64,000 bases of DNA from JAGQOZ01 sp041399205 (lineage in GTDB: Bacteria > Planctomycetota > Planctomycetia > Pirellulales > Pirellulaceae), in the NCBI GenBank assembly GCA_041399205.1, contig JAWKTK010000011.1, positions 213,817 through 277,816 on the forward strand. The letters are read 5' to 3'. Positions 55,284-63,719 of the stretch are shown piece after piece (position 1 is the stretch's first letter; the number at the start of each line of letters is the position of its first letter). Below the pieces are notes generated by a model. That model saw nothing but the letters and a program-made list of their open reading frames with translations. It did no database searches and was not told the origin of the DNA. The translations under genes and the position numbers were made by a program.

Positions 55284-56453
55284 ATGACAGAATTGATTCC
55301 CAGAATGGTAGCTGTCACTTGCTTTATTCTTGGCGAATTTGCCATAACCGCCTTGGCGGGACAAAACGCATCGACACCCAATCAGGACGCCGTCGCAATC
55401 GAGCGGCAGCAGCAGATTGAATCGTTGGTGACGCAACTGGGCAGTCGTTCATTCGCGGAACGTCGCTTGGCAACCGAGCAACTTGTGTTGTTTGGCTTGG
55501 ATGCGCAAGACGCATTGCGAAAGGCCATCGAGTCCGCCGACTATGAAGTTCGCATGCGTGGCGAAATGGCTTTGCGTCGAATTCGCCAACAGCAACGTTT
55601 TCGCCTCATCGCAAGACTGACCGAAGGCGGCGATGCAAAACAGTTGAATCTGCCAGGCTGGAGCGAATTTGTCACCTTGGTGGGCGATTCTACGGAAGCC
55701 AGAAGCTTGTTTGGGGAAATGCTCCGAAGAATGGGCTTCTTGGACGAAGTTTTCTTCGCCAAAAACACAAGTCTTCCCAAGCTTTTGACAGAACGCTGTG
55801 AACAACTCACGCACCAACGTCGCCAATTCGGCGCAGGTTATTCGGCCGGAAATCTAACCGCTTTGCTGTTTGTGAGCGTCGCTCAAGACACGGACGGTCA
55901 ACCTCTGCCGGGCGAACTGATTCGCTTGATGTTTGACAATGAATTTCGTGCCGCCGTCAATGGAGGTCCACACCGCGCCGCACTCATGAAATTGCTGGGC
56001 AAACTTGTCTCGTCAAATTTTGACATGCCTACCAGTTGGGCTTCCACTCGTTTGATCCTAGCCATGCAGTACGACGTCCCGGAAGGCGTTGAATTAGCAA
56101 AACAGATTGCCAGCCAAAATGATTCGTCGCCAACCATTCTGCAATGGGCGTTACTGGCCATCGGCAAGCTTGGCAAACCGGAAGATCTGCACGTGCTGAC
56201 TCAAAAGCTGACGGACGATACAGTCGTCGGCATGCCTCGTAACCGACGCAACGTCGGCTTTTCTACTCAGATTCGCGACGTCGCCTTGGCCTGCTTGATT
56301 CAACGTAGTGGCGAATCCTTAAAAGACTACGGACTGCGGCAAGCCATCGCGGATCCAAACGCCTTCCTGCGTCTGACCACCATCGGATTCGCTTCTGACG
56401 AAGAACGCGAACAAGCCATAAATCGCTGGCAACAACGGCACAAATCAGAATAA
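55284..56453 (+). CDS. Exported HEAT-repeat-like protein
   Basis: The ATG at 55284 gives a signal peptide (MTELIPRMVAVTCFILGEFA, ending ALAGQ). The 389-residue product then has a helical region resembling HEAT or armadillo units: IESLVTQLGSRSFAERRLAT, EQLVLFGLDAQDALRKAIES, ADYEVRMRGEMALRRIRQQQ, then ILQWALLAIGKLGKPEDLHV and QIRDVALACLIQRSGESLKD. Such proteins are common in planctomycetes and probably bind other proteins outside the cytoplasm. The earlier start at 55128 would put 52 unlikely residues in front of the signal. A metallohydrolase-like gene follows 27 bp later, suggesting co-transcription. Confidence 0.8.
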   Translation: MTELIPRMVAVTCFILGEFAITALAGQNASTPNQDAVAIERQQQIESLVTQLGSRSFAERRLATEQLVLFGLDAQDALRKAIESADYEVRMRGEMALRRIRQQQRFRLIARLTEGGDAKQLNLPGWSEFVTLVGDSTEARSLFGEMLRRMGFLDEVFFAKNTSLPKLLTERCEQLTHQRRQFGAGYSAGNLTALLFVSVAQDTDGQPLPGELIRLMFDNEFRAAVNGGPHRAALMKLLGKLVSSNFDMPTSWASTRLILAMQYDVPEGVELAKQIASQNDSSPTILQWALLAIGKLGKPEDLHVLTQKLTDDTVVGMPRNRRNVGFSTQIRDVALACLIQRSGESLKDYGLRQAIADPNAFLRLTTIGFASDEEREQAINRWQQRHKSE

Positions 56454-56480
56454 CTGCGAACGAGCCGAATTCTCATTCTC

Positions 56481-58136
56481 ATGTCGCATCAAACTACCAT
56501 CGCCGTTGCATTCGGTATCTTGTTGTTACAAATTGGCGTGTCCACTGTCATGGCCAACGAAACGCAATTCGTGGGCACCGTTATCGACGCCGAAACGCAG
56601 CAGCCAATCGCGGCGAGAATCTATCTGCAGGACCAAGAAGATCAATGGCATTTCGTAACAACGGCTGACGAAAAAGGTTCGGCCATGCCCTATGCCGAAC
56701 AATGGGTGCCAATGCCCAATTCGGTCGATCAACATACCACCGTGTCGGCGCATCCCTTTCAAGTGCAATTGCCAGCTGGACGGTATCGGCTGACGATAGA
56801 ACGAGGCAAAGAGTACCATCCGCTGGCTAAGGAATTGGTCATTGGCAACGATGGTCCACAGACGGAAACGTTTCACCTGCAGCGCTGGGTCGATATGGCT
56901 CGACGCCATTGGTATTCCGGCGAAACGCATGTCCATAGGCGAGTGCACGAATTGGCCAATGTCATGTTGGCAGAAGATCTAAATGTGGCGTTTCCCGTTA
57001 CGTTCTGGACTACGTCTGCCGAGATCGCTCCGCATCGTCGGCCGTCTTCGCTCCGGCGACAAGGTCCTTCGCCGTTTGGTGATCGACAGGATTTCGGTTC
57101 AAAGCCCATTCACATTGATCCAACGCACGTGATTTTGCCTCGTAATACGGAATACGAAATCTTTTCGGTTCGCCAGCAAAATCATGTATTGGGTGCCATG
57201 TTTGTCCTGAACCATCAGACGCCCTTCAATGACGTTGTGCCGCCGGTGGGGCCTGTGGCGCAAAAGGCACATCAAGAAAACGCGCTAATTGACTTGGATA
57301 AACACAATTGGCCCTGGTCGCTGATGTTAGTGCCGATTGCCAAGGTCGACTTGTTTGAATTGGCCAATAACAGTTTGTGGCGAACCAATTTTGGATTCCG
57401 CCAAACCATGGTTGCTCCGGCAGACTTCATGCAGGTCGAATCGGACGAACAAGGCCTGACCGAATTCGGCTGGATTCAATTTGGCTGGGAGACCTACTAC
57501 ATGCTGCTGAACTGCGGCTTTCGTCTCCAACCCACCGCCGGAACCGCGTCCGGCGTGCATCCGGTACCGCTGGGATTTGGACGAGTGTACGTGCATTTGC
57601 CGCAAGGATTTTCTGTAGACGCGTGGCTGAACGGACTCAGAAACGGACAAAGTTTTGTCACTACCGGACCGATGCTGTTTCTGACGATCGACAACCAAGA
57701 TCCAGGGCACCAGTTTACAGCAGACCAACTGTGGCACGCTGTATTAAGAGGAACGATTGTCAGTGATCAGTCGCTGGAGGCGATTGAATTGGTGGTGAAC
57801 GGTCAAGTGCATTCGCTGCCGTTGGCTTTGACCAGAACGGAACATGCGTTCGAATATGCGGTGGACCATGACCTTACGTTAGAACATTCCTCGTGGCTGG
57901 CAGTCCGTTGCCATTCTCGCAACGCAGAAGGCCGAATTCGGTTTGCTCATTCCGCACCATGGCAGGTCCAAATCGGCCAACAACCCGTTCGACCCAAACG
58001 GCACGAAGTCGAACATCTGATCCAGCAAATGCAACGTGAACTTTCCCGAAACCGAGAATTCCTGTCACGCGAATCGCTGGCCGAATTCCAAGCAGCGTTA
58101 GAGTTTTACCAGGGATTACGAGCGACAAGACGCTAG
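56481..58136 (+). CDS. Exported CehA/McbA-like metallohydrolase domain protein
   Basis: The 551-residue protein has a signal peptide (about residues 1-26, ending VMANE). A carboxypeptidase-regulatory-like beta domain follows (FVGTVIDAETQQPIAARIYL, VQLPAGRYRLTIERGKEYHP). Then comes a CehA/McbA-type domain of the PHP superfamily, with HWYSGETHVHRRVHELANVM as the first metal-binding site, IFSVRQQNHVLGAMFVLNHQ, KVDLFELANNSLWRT and TASGVHPVPLGFGRVYVHLP. A final part has NGQSFVTTGPMLFLTIDNQD. The fold is that of PHP phosphoesterases; the substrate is unknown. The usual Asp of the first site (GDTHxH) is replaced by Glu (GETHVH). Confidence 0.85.
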   Translation: MSHQTTIAVAFGILLLQIGVSTVMANETQFVGTVIDAETQQPIAARIYLQDQEDQWHFVTTADEKGSAMPYAEQWVPMPNSVDQHTTVSAHPFQVQLPAGRYRLTIERGKEYHPLAKELVIGNDGPQTETFHLQRWVDMARRHWYSGETHVHRRVHELANVMLAEDLNVAFPVTFWTTSAEIAPHRRPSSLRRQGPSPFGDRQDFGSKPIHIDPTHVILPRNTEYEIFSVRQQNHVLGAMFVLNHQTPFNDVVPPVGPVAQKAHQENALIDLDKHNWPWSLMLVPIAKVDLFELANNSLWRTNFGFRQTMVAPADFMQVESDEQGLTEFGWIQFGWETYYMLLNCGFRLQPTAGTASGVHPVPLGFGRVYVHLPQGFSVDAWLNGLRNGQSFVTTGPMLFLTIDNQDPGHQFTADQLWHAVLRGTIVSDQSLEAIELVVNGQVHSLPLALTRTEHAFEYAVDHDLTLEHSSWLAVRCHSRNAEGRIRFAHSAPWQVQIGQQPVRPKRHEVEHLIQQMQRELSRNREFLSRESLAEFQAALEFYQGLRATRR

Positions 58137-58205
58137 CCGTCGATTCACTGGGGTTTTCGATTTCATCACACAAACAATATATGTGACAGAGCGGTTCGCC
58201 AGTGT

Positions 58206-58397
58206 TTATTTCCCGCGCCCCATACGGTCTTGCAATTCGGTTATACAGAGTACCACTTGCTCCAAATCGGCATCTGAACCAACGAATTGAATTTCGCCAC
58301 CCTTCGTCCAAATCTTTTCATTCTGTCCTTTCTGCTCGTTGACTCCGCGACGAACGTGCGTACTGTACTTGCCGAGCGGAACGGAGCTACAAATCAG
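58206..58397 (-). CDS. Possible small protein without a canonical start
   Basis: The minus strand has an open frame downstream of the Gfo/Idh gene that reads like protein: VPLGKYSTHVRRGVNEQKGQ, then EKIWTKGGEIQFVGSDADLE and CITELQDRMGRGK, with stop 58206-58208. There is no ATG, GTG or TTG near its 5' end (an in-frame TAG lies just before), so the start may be lost by an indel or overlap the previous gene. If real it would be about 60 residues and cotranscribed with the oxidoreductase. I do not recognise a family. Confidence 0.35.
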   Translation of the reverse strand: MICSSVPLGKYSTHVRRGVNEQKGQNEKIWTKGGEIQFVGSDADLEQVVLCITELQDRMGRGK

Positions 58398-58405
58398 CTA
58401 CAGAA

Positions 58406-59401
58406 CTACGCCAGCGTCACCCAAGCGTTTGACTGTCCGCTGGCCTTTACGGCTTCTATTACTTGCATGTTGGCGACGGCGTCTTCGATGGCGGTAGGAA
58501 CGGGCGAATTATTCAAGATGGCTTGCGACATCAGATCGCCTTGAATGGTGTATTGGTCGCATAGTGGGAAAGTGATGGTTTCGATGCCGCTGGCCGTTTG
58601 ATGCCACATCTGACAGGGATGATCGGGCGGAGCGTTGAAGGGAATTTCAATTTCGACTCGGCCTGTTGTTCCAAACGCATGGATTCGTTGGTAGGGGACC
58701 AACTGTGTGGAGCAAGTGAACGTGGAGGTTCCTAGTTCGCCAAAATCCAAAATGGCGGATGCGATGCGGTCGGTCTGAAACTGGGGATCGTATTCTACAA
58801 TCCCGAGCACTCGCTGGGGATCCGCATCAAACAGGAATCGGGACAACGAAATATTGTAACAGCCGATGTCCATCAAACCGCCGCCACCGATGTCGGCTTG
58901 ATTGCGAATGTTGTCGCCATCAACGTTGTAGTACGAAAAGAAAGACTGAATGGTCCGCAGCGAACCGACACCGCCGGTTCGAATGATCTCTTTGGTTCGC
59001 TGCCACTGCGGATGATGCCGGTACATAAACGCTTCCATCAGTTTCAAGTCTGGAAAACGTTTGCCCGCGTCCACCAATCGCTGTCCTTCCGAGGACGTCA
59101 AGCCGATGGGCTTTTCACACAAAACATGTTTGCCTGCTTCCAGTGCTTTGATGCTCCAGTCAACATGCAGGTGATTGGGTAACGGATTGTAAATGGCGTC
59201 AATGTCGGGATCGTTCAACAGTTCTTCATAACTGCCGTACGCTTTGGGGATGTTCAACCGCGAGGTCTCGGTTTGGGCGGCGTCCAAAGAACGAGACGCG
59301 ATGGCGGTGACTTCACAAAATTGGCCCAACTGCATAGCGGGGATCACTTTTTCCGTTCCAATCTTGGCGGTGCTCAAAATTCCCCAACGAACAATACTCA
59401 T
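58406..59401 (-). CDS. Gfo/Idh/MocA-family oxidoreductase
   Basis: The start ATG 59401 (MSIVRWGILSTAKIGTEKVI) has a very good ribosome binding site (GAGGAGG 8 bases upstream); the longer frame adds 50 implausible residues. The 331-residue protein has the NAD(P)-binding Rossmann motif GILSTAKIGTEK, ITAIASRSLDAAQTETSRLN, IDAIYNPLPNHLHVDWSIKA and the catalytic GKHVLCEKPIGL. MEAFMYRHHPQW and GGGGLMDIGCYNISLSRFLF are also conserved. It resembles glucose-fructose oxidoreductase-like and trans-1,2-dihydrobenzene-diol dehydrogenase-like enzymes. It probably oxidises a sugar or polyol in the cytoplasm. A possible small gene follows. Confidence 0.93.
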   Translation of the reverse strand: MSIVRWGILSTAKIGTEKVIPAMQLGQFCEVTAIASRSLDAAQTETSRLNIPKAYGSYEELLNDPDIDAIYNPLPNHLHVDWSIKALEAGKHVLCEKPIGLTSSEGQRLVDAGKRFPDLKLMEAFMYRHHPQWQRTKEIIRTGGVGSLRTIQSFFSYYNVDGDNIRNQADIGGGGLMDIGCYNISLSRFLFDADPQRVLGIVEYDPQFQTDRIASAILDFGELGTSTFTCSTQLVPYQRIHAFGTTGRVEIEIPFNAPPDHPCQMWHQTASGIETITFPLCDQYTIQGDLMSQAILNNSPVPTAIEDAVANMQVIEAVKASGQSNAWVTLA

Positions 59402-59651
59402 CACAAGCCTCCTCGGTAATCGTTTTCGTGCGATTTTTGCGAAGCCGCCGAATCGCCCAAAGTCGCATTTCCGGGCGCAGCGTGCCAATTGGGAAAGGAT
59501 TATAATCGAATGTCGCGGATTCGTCCGACGGCCGACAACAGCAAACTGCATGAATTGTCCGTCAGCGGCGAATCAATCCTGGTTCGCCGTTAGAATCCGT
59601 CCAGCCCATAGTAAAAATACTCGCCACACATCTCAAACAGGAAAATCAGAC

Positions 59652-60056
59652 ATGGACTTTCGATCGGTCACCATTCTGGGCGTTATCGCGTTGATTGCTG
59701 CAAGTTGTTTTAGTGTTGACGGAGACGGACAAGAAGTGAAGAAAAACGAAAAAGTGTTGCGGCACGTGGTGCTGTTCAAATTCAAAGACGAATGTTCGGA
59801 AGAGCAGATTCAAGAAGTGGCCGACGCCTTTGCGGCTCTTCCCAAGAAGATTGACACCATCATCGATTTCGAATGGGGCACCGACATCAGCGTCGAAAAC
59901 AAACACAAAGGATTCACGCACGGATTCCTCGTAACCTTTGCGGACGAAAAGGGTCGCGAAACCTATTTGCCGCATCCTGATCACAAAGAATTCGGCAAAC
60001 TCGTCGGGCCTCGATTGGCAGACGTGTTGGTGTTTGATTATTGGTCCAAGAAATAG
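59652..60056 (+). CDS. Exported stress-responsive Dabb (A/B barrel) domain protein
   Basis: The 134-residue protein starts at ATG 59652 with a signal peptide (MDFRSVTILGVIALIAASCF, with a cysteine that could be a lipobox, ASC). The Dabb domain follows: LRHVVLFKFKDECSEEQIQE, VADAFAALPKKIDTIIDFEW and GTDISVENKHKGFTHGFLVT, then FADEKGRETYLPHPDHKEFG and VLVFDYWSK. The longer frame from 59244 is a shadow that overlaps the divergent gene. Dabb domains form dimeric alpha-beta barrels; the function here is unknown. Exported Dabb proteins are common in planctomycetes. Confidence 0.9.
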   Translation: MDFRSVTILGVIALIAASCFSVDGDGQEVKKNEKVLRHVVLFKFKDECSEEQIQEVADAFAALPKKIDTIIDFEWGTDISVENKHKGFTHGFLVTFADEKGRETYLPHPDHKEFGKLVGPRLADVLVFDYWSKK

Positions 60057-60100
60057 TTGTCATACTGCCGTTAGGTAATAGATTTTTAGTACGCAGGATC

Positions 60101-60288
60101 TTGTTGTACCGCAAGGTTTGTAGTACCGCCTTTAGGCGGAAGAGAATGTTTGTTGTACCGCAAGGTTTGTAGTACCGCCTTTAGGCGGAATAAAATGTTT
60201 GTTGTACCGCAAGGTTTGTAGTACCGCCTTTAGGCGGAATAGAATGTTTGTTGTACCGCAAGGTTTGTAGTACCGCCTTTAGGCGGAA
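60101..60288. repeat. 49-bp tandem repeat with CCGCCTTTAGGCGG palindrome, four copies
   Basis: Units start at 60101, 60150, 60199 and 60248. Each has TTGTTGTACCGCAAGGTTTG, then TAGTACCGCCTTTAGGCGGAA with the 14-bp palindrome CCGCCTTTAGGCGG. Two related hairpins follow, CTGCTTTAGCAG at 60293-60304 and CCGGCTAAAGCCGG near 60327-60340. The array fills the intergenic space between the Dabb gene and the next gene. Confidence 0.9.
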
Positions 60289-60389
60289 TCAACTGCTTTA
60301 GCAGCAACTAGATTCCGCTTCCGGCTAAAGCCGGTACGACGAACCCACCAAAACTTGCTTCGCATCTCAAACTTCGAACGGAAATACGT

Positions 60390-61732
60390 ATGTGTCGCTC
60401 ATGGTTATTCCCTTCGGTTCGCTACGTTCCCAGCTGGGCGATCATTGGTTTGTTGGCGATTTTCAGTTCGGCCGATGCCTGCAATATTCCCGTGTTTCGC
60501 TACGCGTTGGAAAACTGGCAGCCCGATCCGTATCAAGCGGTGGTGTTACATGACCAACCATTGGACGCGAACCAACAAGCTTGGTTTCAACGCTTGCAAA
60601 AGGCAGGTTTAGACCCGGCGAATCCGGCCAACTTGGTGGCTAACGCGATCACTCCTGCTCAGTTGCAAGCAGATGCCGGCGAATCCGACCGCGCATGGAA
60701 ATGGACCCTCGGCTGTTGGCCTACTTGAAGGGCCGATTCGACGCAGCTGACATCGATCAACTCCAAGATCTTGCTGTTTTATCCGTTACGCGACGCCGAG
60801 CCGCAGATTGCCTGGGCAGGGAACTTGGACGAAGCAAGTGTCAGCCACTTGCTCCATTCGGCCGCTCGTCAAGAAATTGCCAAACGTATCTTGGCCGGGG
60901 AGACGGCCGTGTGGGTCTTCATCAAAAGCGGCGACGCCAGCAAAGACGAACCTCGCTTGACGCTCTTACGCAAAGAACTCGATCGCTTGCAAAGCGAAAT
61001 CGAACTGCCGGACCAAGAGACTCTGGAGGCGGAAGAAGAATATCGAGCGGACAATCCGATTGAACTGAAGGTGGCGTTCAGCGTCATTGAATTGTCGACC
61101 GAACAGGCCGAAGAGATTCCATTCATCATGACTTTGCTGCGTAGCGAACCCGATCTCGCTGGCTTTGAACAGCCTGTGGCCATGCCGATTTTGCGCGAGG
61201 CCGTACGTATTACGCTTTGGTCGGTGACGGCATCAATCCGGAAACCATTGAACAGAATTGTCGTTTCATGTGCGGCGCGTGTTCGTGCCAAGTCAAGCAA
61301 CAAAACCCGGGCGTCGACGTGCTGATATCAGTCGATTGGCAAAGCCAGATTGTTGGTTCGGCCATGGTGGAAAAACCGTTGCCGGAACTGACCGGAATCG
61401 GACTGTTTGAAATTGACAAACTTACGTCACAATCAAAGGCTGACACTGACATTGCATTAACGTCTACCAAGGCAGACGCCGATGCGAACGCCAATCAAAA
61501 CGTATCGGCTAACGCCGACGTTCGTGACGCTGATACAGAGGTGGCAGGCAAAGAAGATTCGACTGCCATTTCAGAAACATCGGAAAATACAACGCATGCT
61601 GGCGAATCACACGCTTCCACCACAGATTCCAGTTACCAAGGTTCGCTGGGAACGTATCTGGTAGGCGGACTGCTGGTGGGCGCACTCTTGATTTTGGGCA
61701 CTACGGTTTGGCTCAAGACTTTGGATCGGTAA
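60390..61732 (+). pseudogene. Exported/membrane protein of the ABC exporter cluster, frameshifted
   Basis: Three coherent pieces in different frames make one gene. From ATG 60390: signal-like SWAIIGLLAIFSSADACNIP and VFRYALENWQPDPYQAVVLH. From about 60695: RLLAYLKGRFDAADIDQLQ, then from 60763 KILLFYPLRDAEPQIAWAGN and RLQSEIELPDQETLEAEEEY. From about 61200: LVGDGINPETIEQNCRFMCG, ACSCQVKQQNPGVDVLISVD, and a C-terminal membrane segment TYLVGGLLVGALLILGTTVW ending at 61732. Joined, it would be about 440 residues: exported, with one C-terminal anchor. It lies 22 bp upstream of the ABC permease and is probably its periplasmic or accessory partner. At least three indels break the frame. Confidence 0.65.
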
Positions 61733-61754
61733 CGTCCTGACGGAGGAACATAGC

Positions 61755-62984
61755 ATGGGCGTAGGTCGCATGATTCTGATGGAGATTCTACATCGCAAGT
61801 GGAATTTTCTATTGTTACTGCTAGTGCTGGGGATGGTGGTGGCGTATGCATTGACCTCCATGCAGATCATTGCCGCCGAGCAACAGCAGACGGAAGCCAA
61901 AGTCGCTGCCATGGACGACGATATTCGCAAGACCATGAAGGACCTGGGATTCAATATCAATATTTTGCCCAAGGACCAGCAGCTGGTGGATTTCTACGCC
62001 AACGATTTTGCGGACAAGACCATGCCGTATGAATTCGTCCAGCGGTTGGCGGACAGCGAGTTTGTCAGTTCACTGAACCACCTTCGCCCCGCGCTGATTC
62101 AGAAAGTCGATTGGCAGGAACAGAATCGGCAAGTGCTGATGATGGGGGTCAGTGGAGTGGTGCCGTGGACGCATCGCAGCAATGCCAAGAAGCCCATGTC
62201 GGATCCGGTTCCGGCGGACAGCATGAATATCGGTTCTGCTTTAGCCAAGCAACTGGGCGTTCAGAAGGGTCAGGACGTGGTGCTGAATGGTGAAACGTTT
62301 AAGGTCAACAAGATCTATGATCCGCGAGGCACTAAGGACGATATCACCGTTTGGATTGACTTGAAACGAGCACAGACGATGCTGAACTTGCCGGACCGAA
62401 TCAACCTGATTCAGGCACTGGAATGCAACTGTGCCAGTATCGATCGATTGGCGGAGATCGAAAAAGAGATTTCGGGCGTGCTGGGCGAAGACGTTCAAGT
62501 AATAGAATTGTCGGCCAGCGCGACCGCTCGCGCAAAAGCACGCACCAACATCGCCAATGAAGGAAAACTTCGTCTGGCCGAATTAGCCAAGACTTCTCGC
62601 ACCAGAACACAGTGGCTGGTCGCCCTAGGCGCCGCCGTCGTCGGCTTCTTGGCTTATTTCAACGTGCGACAACGTCAATTCGAAGTGGGTGTGCTGCGCG
62701 CGGTCGGAGCACCGACGTCGCGTATTTTGATGCTGTTCGTTGGAAAGTTATTGTTAGCGGGTTTGCTTGGCGCAGTGGCGGGCATCGCTATTTCGCTGGC
62801 CGCTTGCAAATTGGGATTGGTGGGCGTAGAAGGAATCAGTTCGAACAACTGGTTTGCACACATTTCCGGACCAACATTGGCCGCCGTGTTTGTACTGACG
62901 CCCGCATTGGCGGTGATGGCTGGCTGGTTACCTGCCGCCATTGCCGCGGGGCAAGACCCCGCTTTGATTTTGTCAGAAGAATAG
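61755..62984 (+). CDS. ABC transporter permease (FtsX/MacB type)
   Basis: The 409-residue protein has one N-terminal membrane segment (WNFLLLLLVLGMVVAYALTS), a large extracytoplasmic domain (about 35-285, of the MacB_PCD type, with NIGSALAKQLGVQKGQDVVL) and three C-terminal membrane segments. These carry the FtsX signature FNVRQRQFEVGVLRAVGAPT. The C-terminus LSEE with AAIAAGQDPALIL is typical for MacB-like permeases. An ATPase gene follows 11 bp later, so the two form an exporter or mechanotransmission complex. It follows the frameshifted accessory gene by 22 bp. Ribosome site CGGAGGA precedes the ATG. Confidence 0.9.
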   Translation: MGVGRMILMEILHRKWNFLLLLLVLGMVVAYALTSMQIIAAEQQQTEAKVAAMDDDIRKTMKDLGFNINILPKDQQLVDFYANDFADKTMPYEFVQRLADSEFVSSLNHLRPALIQKVDWQEQNRQVLMMGVSGVVPWTHRSNAKKPMSDPVPADSMNIGSALAKQLGVQKGQDVVLNGETFKVNKIYDPRGTKDDITVWIDLKRAQTMLNLPDRINLIQALECNCASIDRLAEIEKEISGVLGEDVQVIELSASATARAKARTNIANEGKLRLAELAKTSRTRTQWLVALGAAVVGFLAYFNVRQRQFEVGVLRAVGAPTSRILMLFVGKLLLAGLLGAVAGIAISLAACKLGLVGVEGISSNNWFAHISGPTLAAVFVLTPALAVMAGWLPAAIAAGQDPALILSEE

Positions 62985-62995
62985 GTTGAATCAAC

Positions 62996-63661
62996 GTGCT
63001 GAAATTGGATGCAGTCACCAAGACGTATCGACAATCAGGAAACGAAATCCACGCGCTGCAGTCGGTCAACCTGAAACTGGACGACGGACAGTTTGTGGCG
63101 ATTCGCGGACCCAGCGGCTGCGGCAAATCAACTCTGCTGTTAACCGCCGGAGGTCTGCTGCGGCCCGATCACGGTTCGGTAGAAATTGACGGAACCAGTT
63201 TGTATCACGTTTCGTCGGCAGAACGAGCGGCCGTGCGGCAAGCCAAGATTGGCTTTGTGTTTCAGCAGTTCCACTTGATCCCGTATCTAAACGTGCTGGA
63301 CAATGTGTTGAGCGCCACGATTGGAACCAAGTCGCAGCTGGCCGAAAAGAAAGATCGAGCGGAACGTTTGCTGAAACAGTTCAGCATGTCGCATCGCCGA
63401 ATGCATCGACCGGGGCAATTATCCACGGGCGAAAAACAACGAGTCGCGATGGCTCGAGCCATGCTGAACCAACCGTCGCTGATCCTGGCGGACGAACCGA
63501 CAGGAAACTTGGACAAGGAAAACGCCGACGTGATTTTGCAGCAACTGCGTGCTTTATCCAATGACGGCGTCACGGTAGTGTTGGTCACGCATGATGACCA
63601 TGCGTCCGCAGCGGCCGACGATGTGATTCGCATGGAAGCCGGTTCGCTGATGCTGGAATAG
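62996..63661 (+). CDS. ABC transporter ATP-binding protein (LolD/MacB type)
   Basis: The 221-residue ATPase starts with GTG 62996. It has Walker A RGPSGCGKSTLLLTAGGLLR, the Q-loop in KIGFVFQQFHLIPYLNVLDN, the signature LSTGEKQRVAMARAMLNQ and Walker B LILADEPTGNLDKE, with the H-loop in VVLVTHDDHASAAAD. The sequence type is LolD/MacB/FtsE-like, matching the FtsX-type permease encoded 11 bp upstream. Together they hydrolyse ATP in the cytoplasm to drive lipoprotein- or drug-export-like movement. The substrate is unknown. A short-chain dehydrogenase gene starts 58 bp downstream. Confidence 0.95.
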   Translation: MLKLDAVTKTYRQSGNEIHALQSVNLKLDDGQFVAIRGPSGCGKSTLLLTAGGLLRPDHGSVEIDGTSLYHVSSAERAAVRQAKIGFVFQQFHLIPYLNVLDNVLSATIGTKSQLAEKKDRAERLLKQFSMSHRRMHRPGQLSTGEKQRVAMARAMLNQPSLILADEPTGNLDKENADVILQQLRALSNDGVTVVLVTHDDHASAAADDVIRMEAGSLMLE

Positions 63662-63719
63662 GCCGGATGGCTGTCGATGCATCGGTTCGCAGATTTTAGA
63701 AATTTGGAAGGAAAAGAAC

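Noticed and set aside
59244..59651. Long N-terminal extension of the Dabb protein
   Set aside because: It overlaps the divergent Gfo/Idh gene in antisense and would bury the signal peptide.
60101..60288. CRISPR array
   Set aside because: The units are directly adjacent 49-bp repeats without variable spacers, and no cas genes are present.
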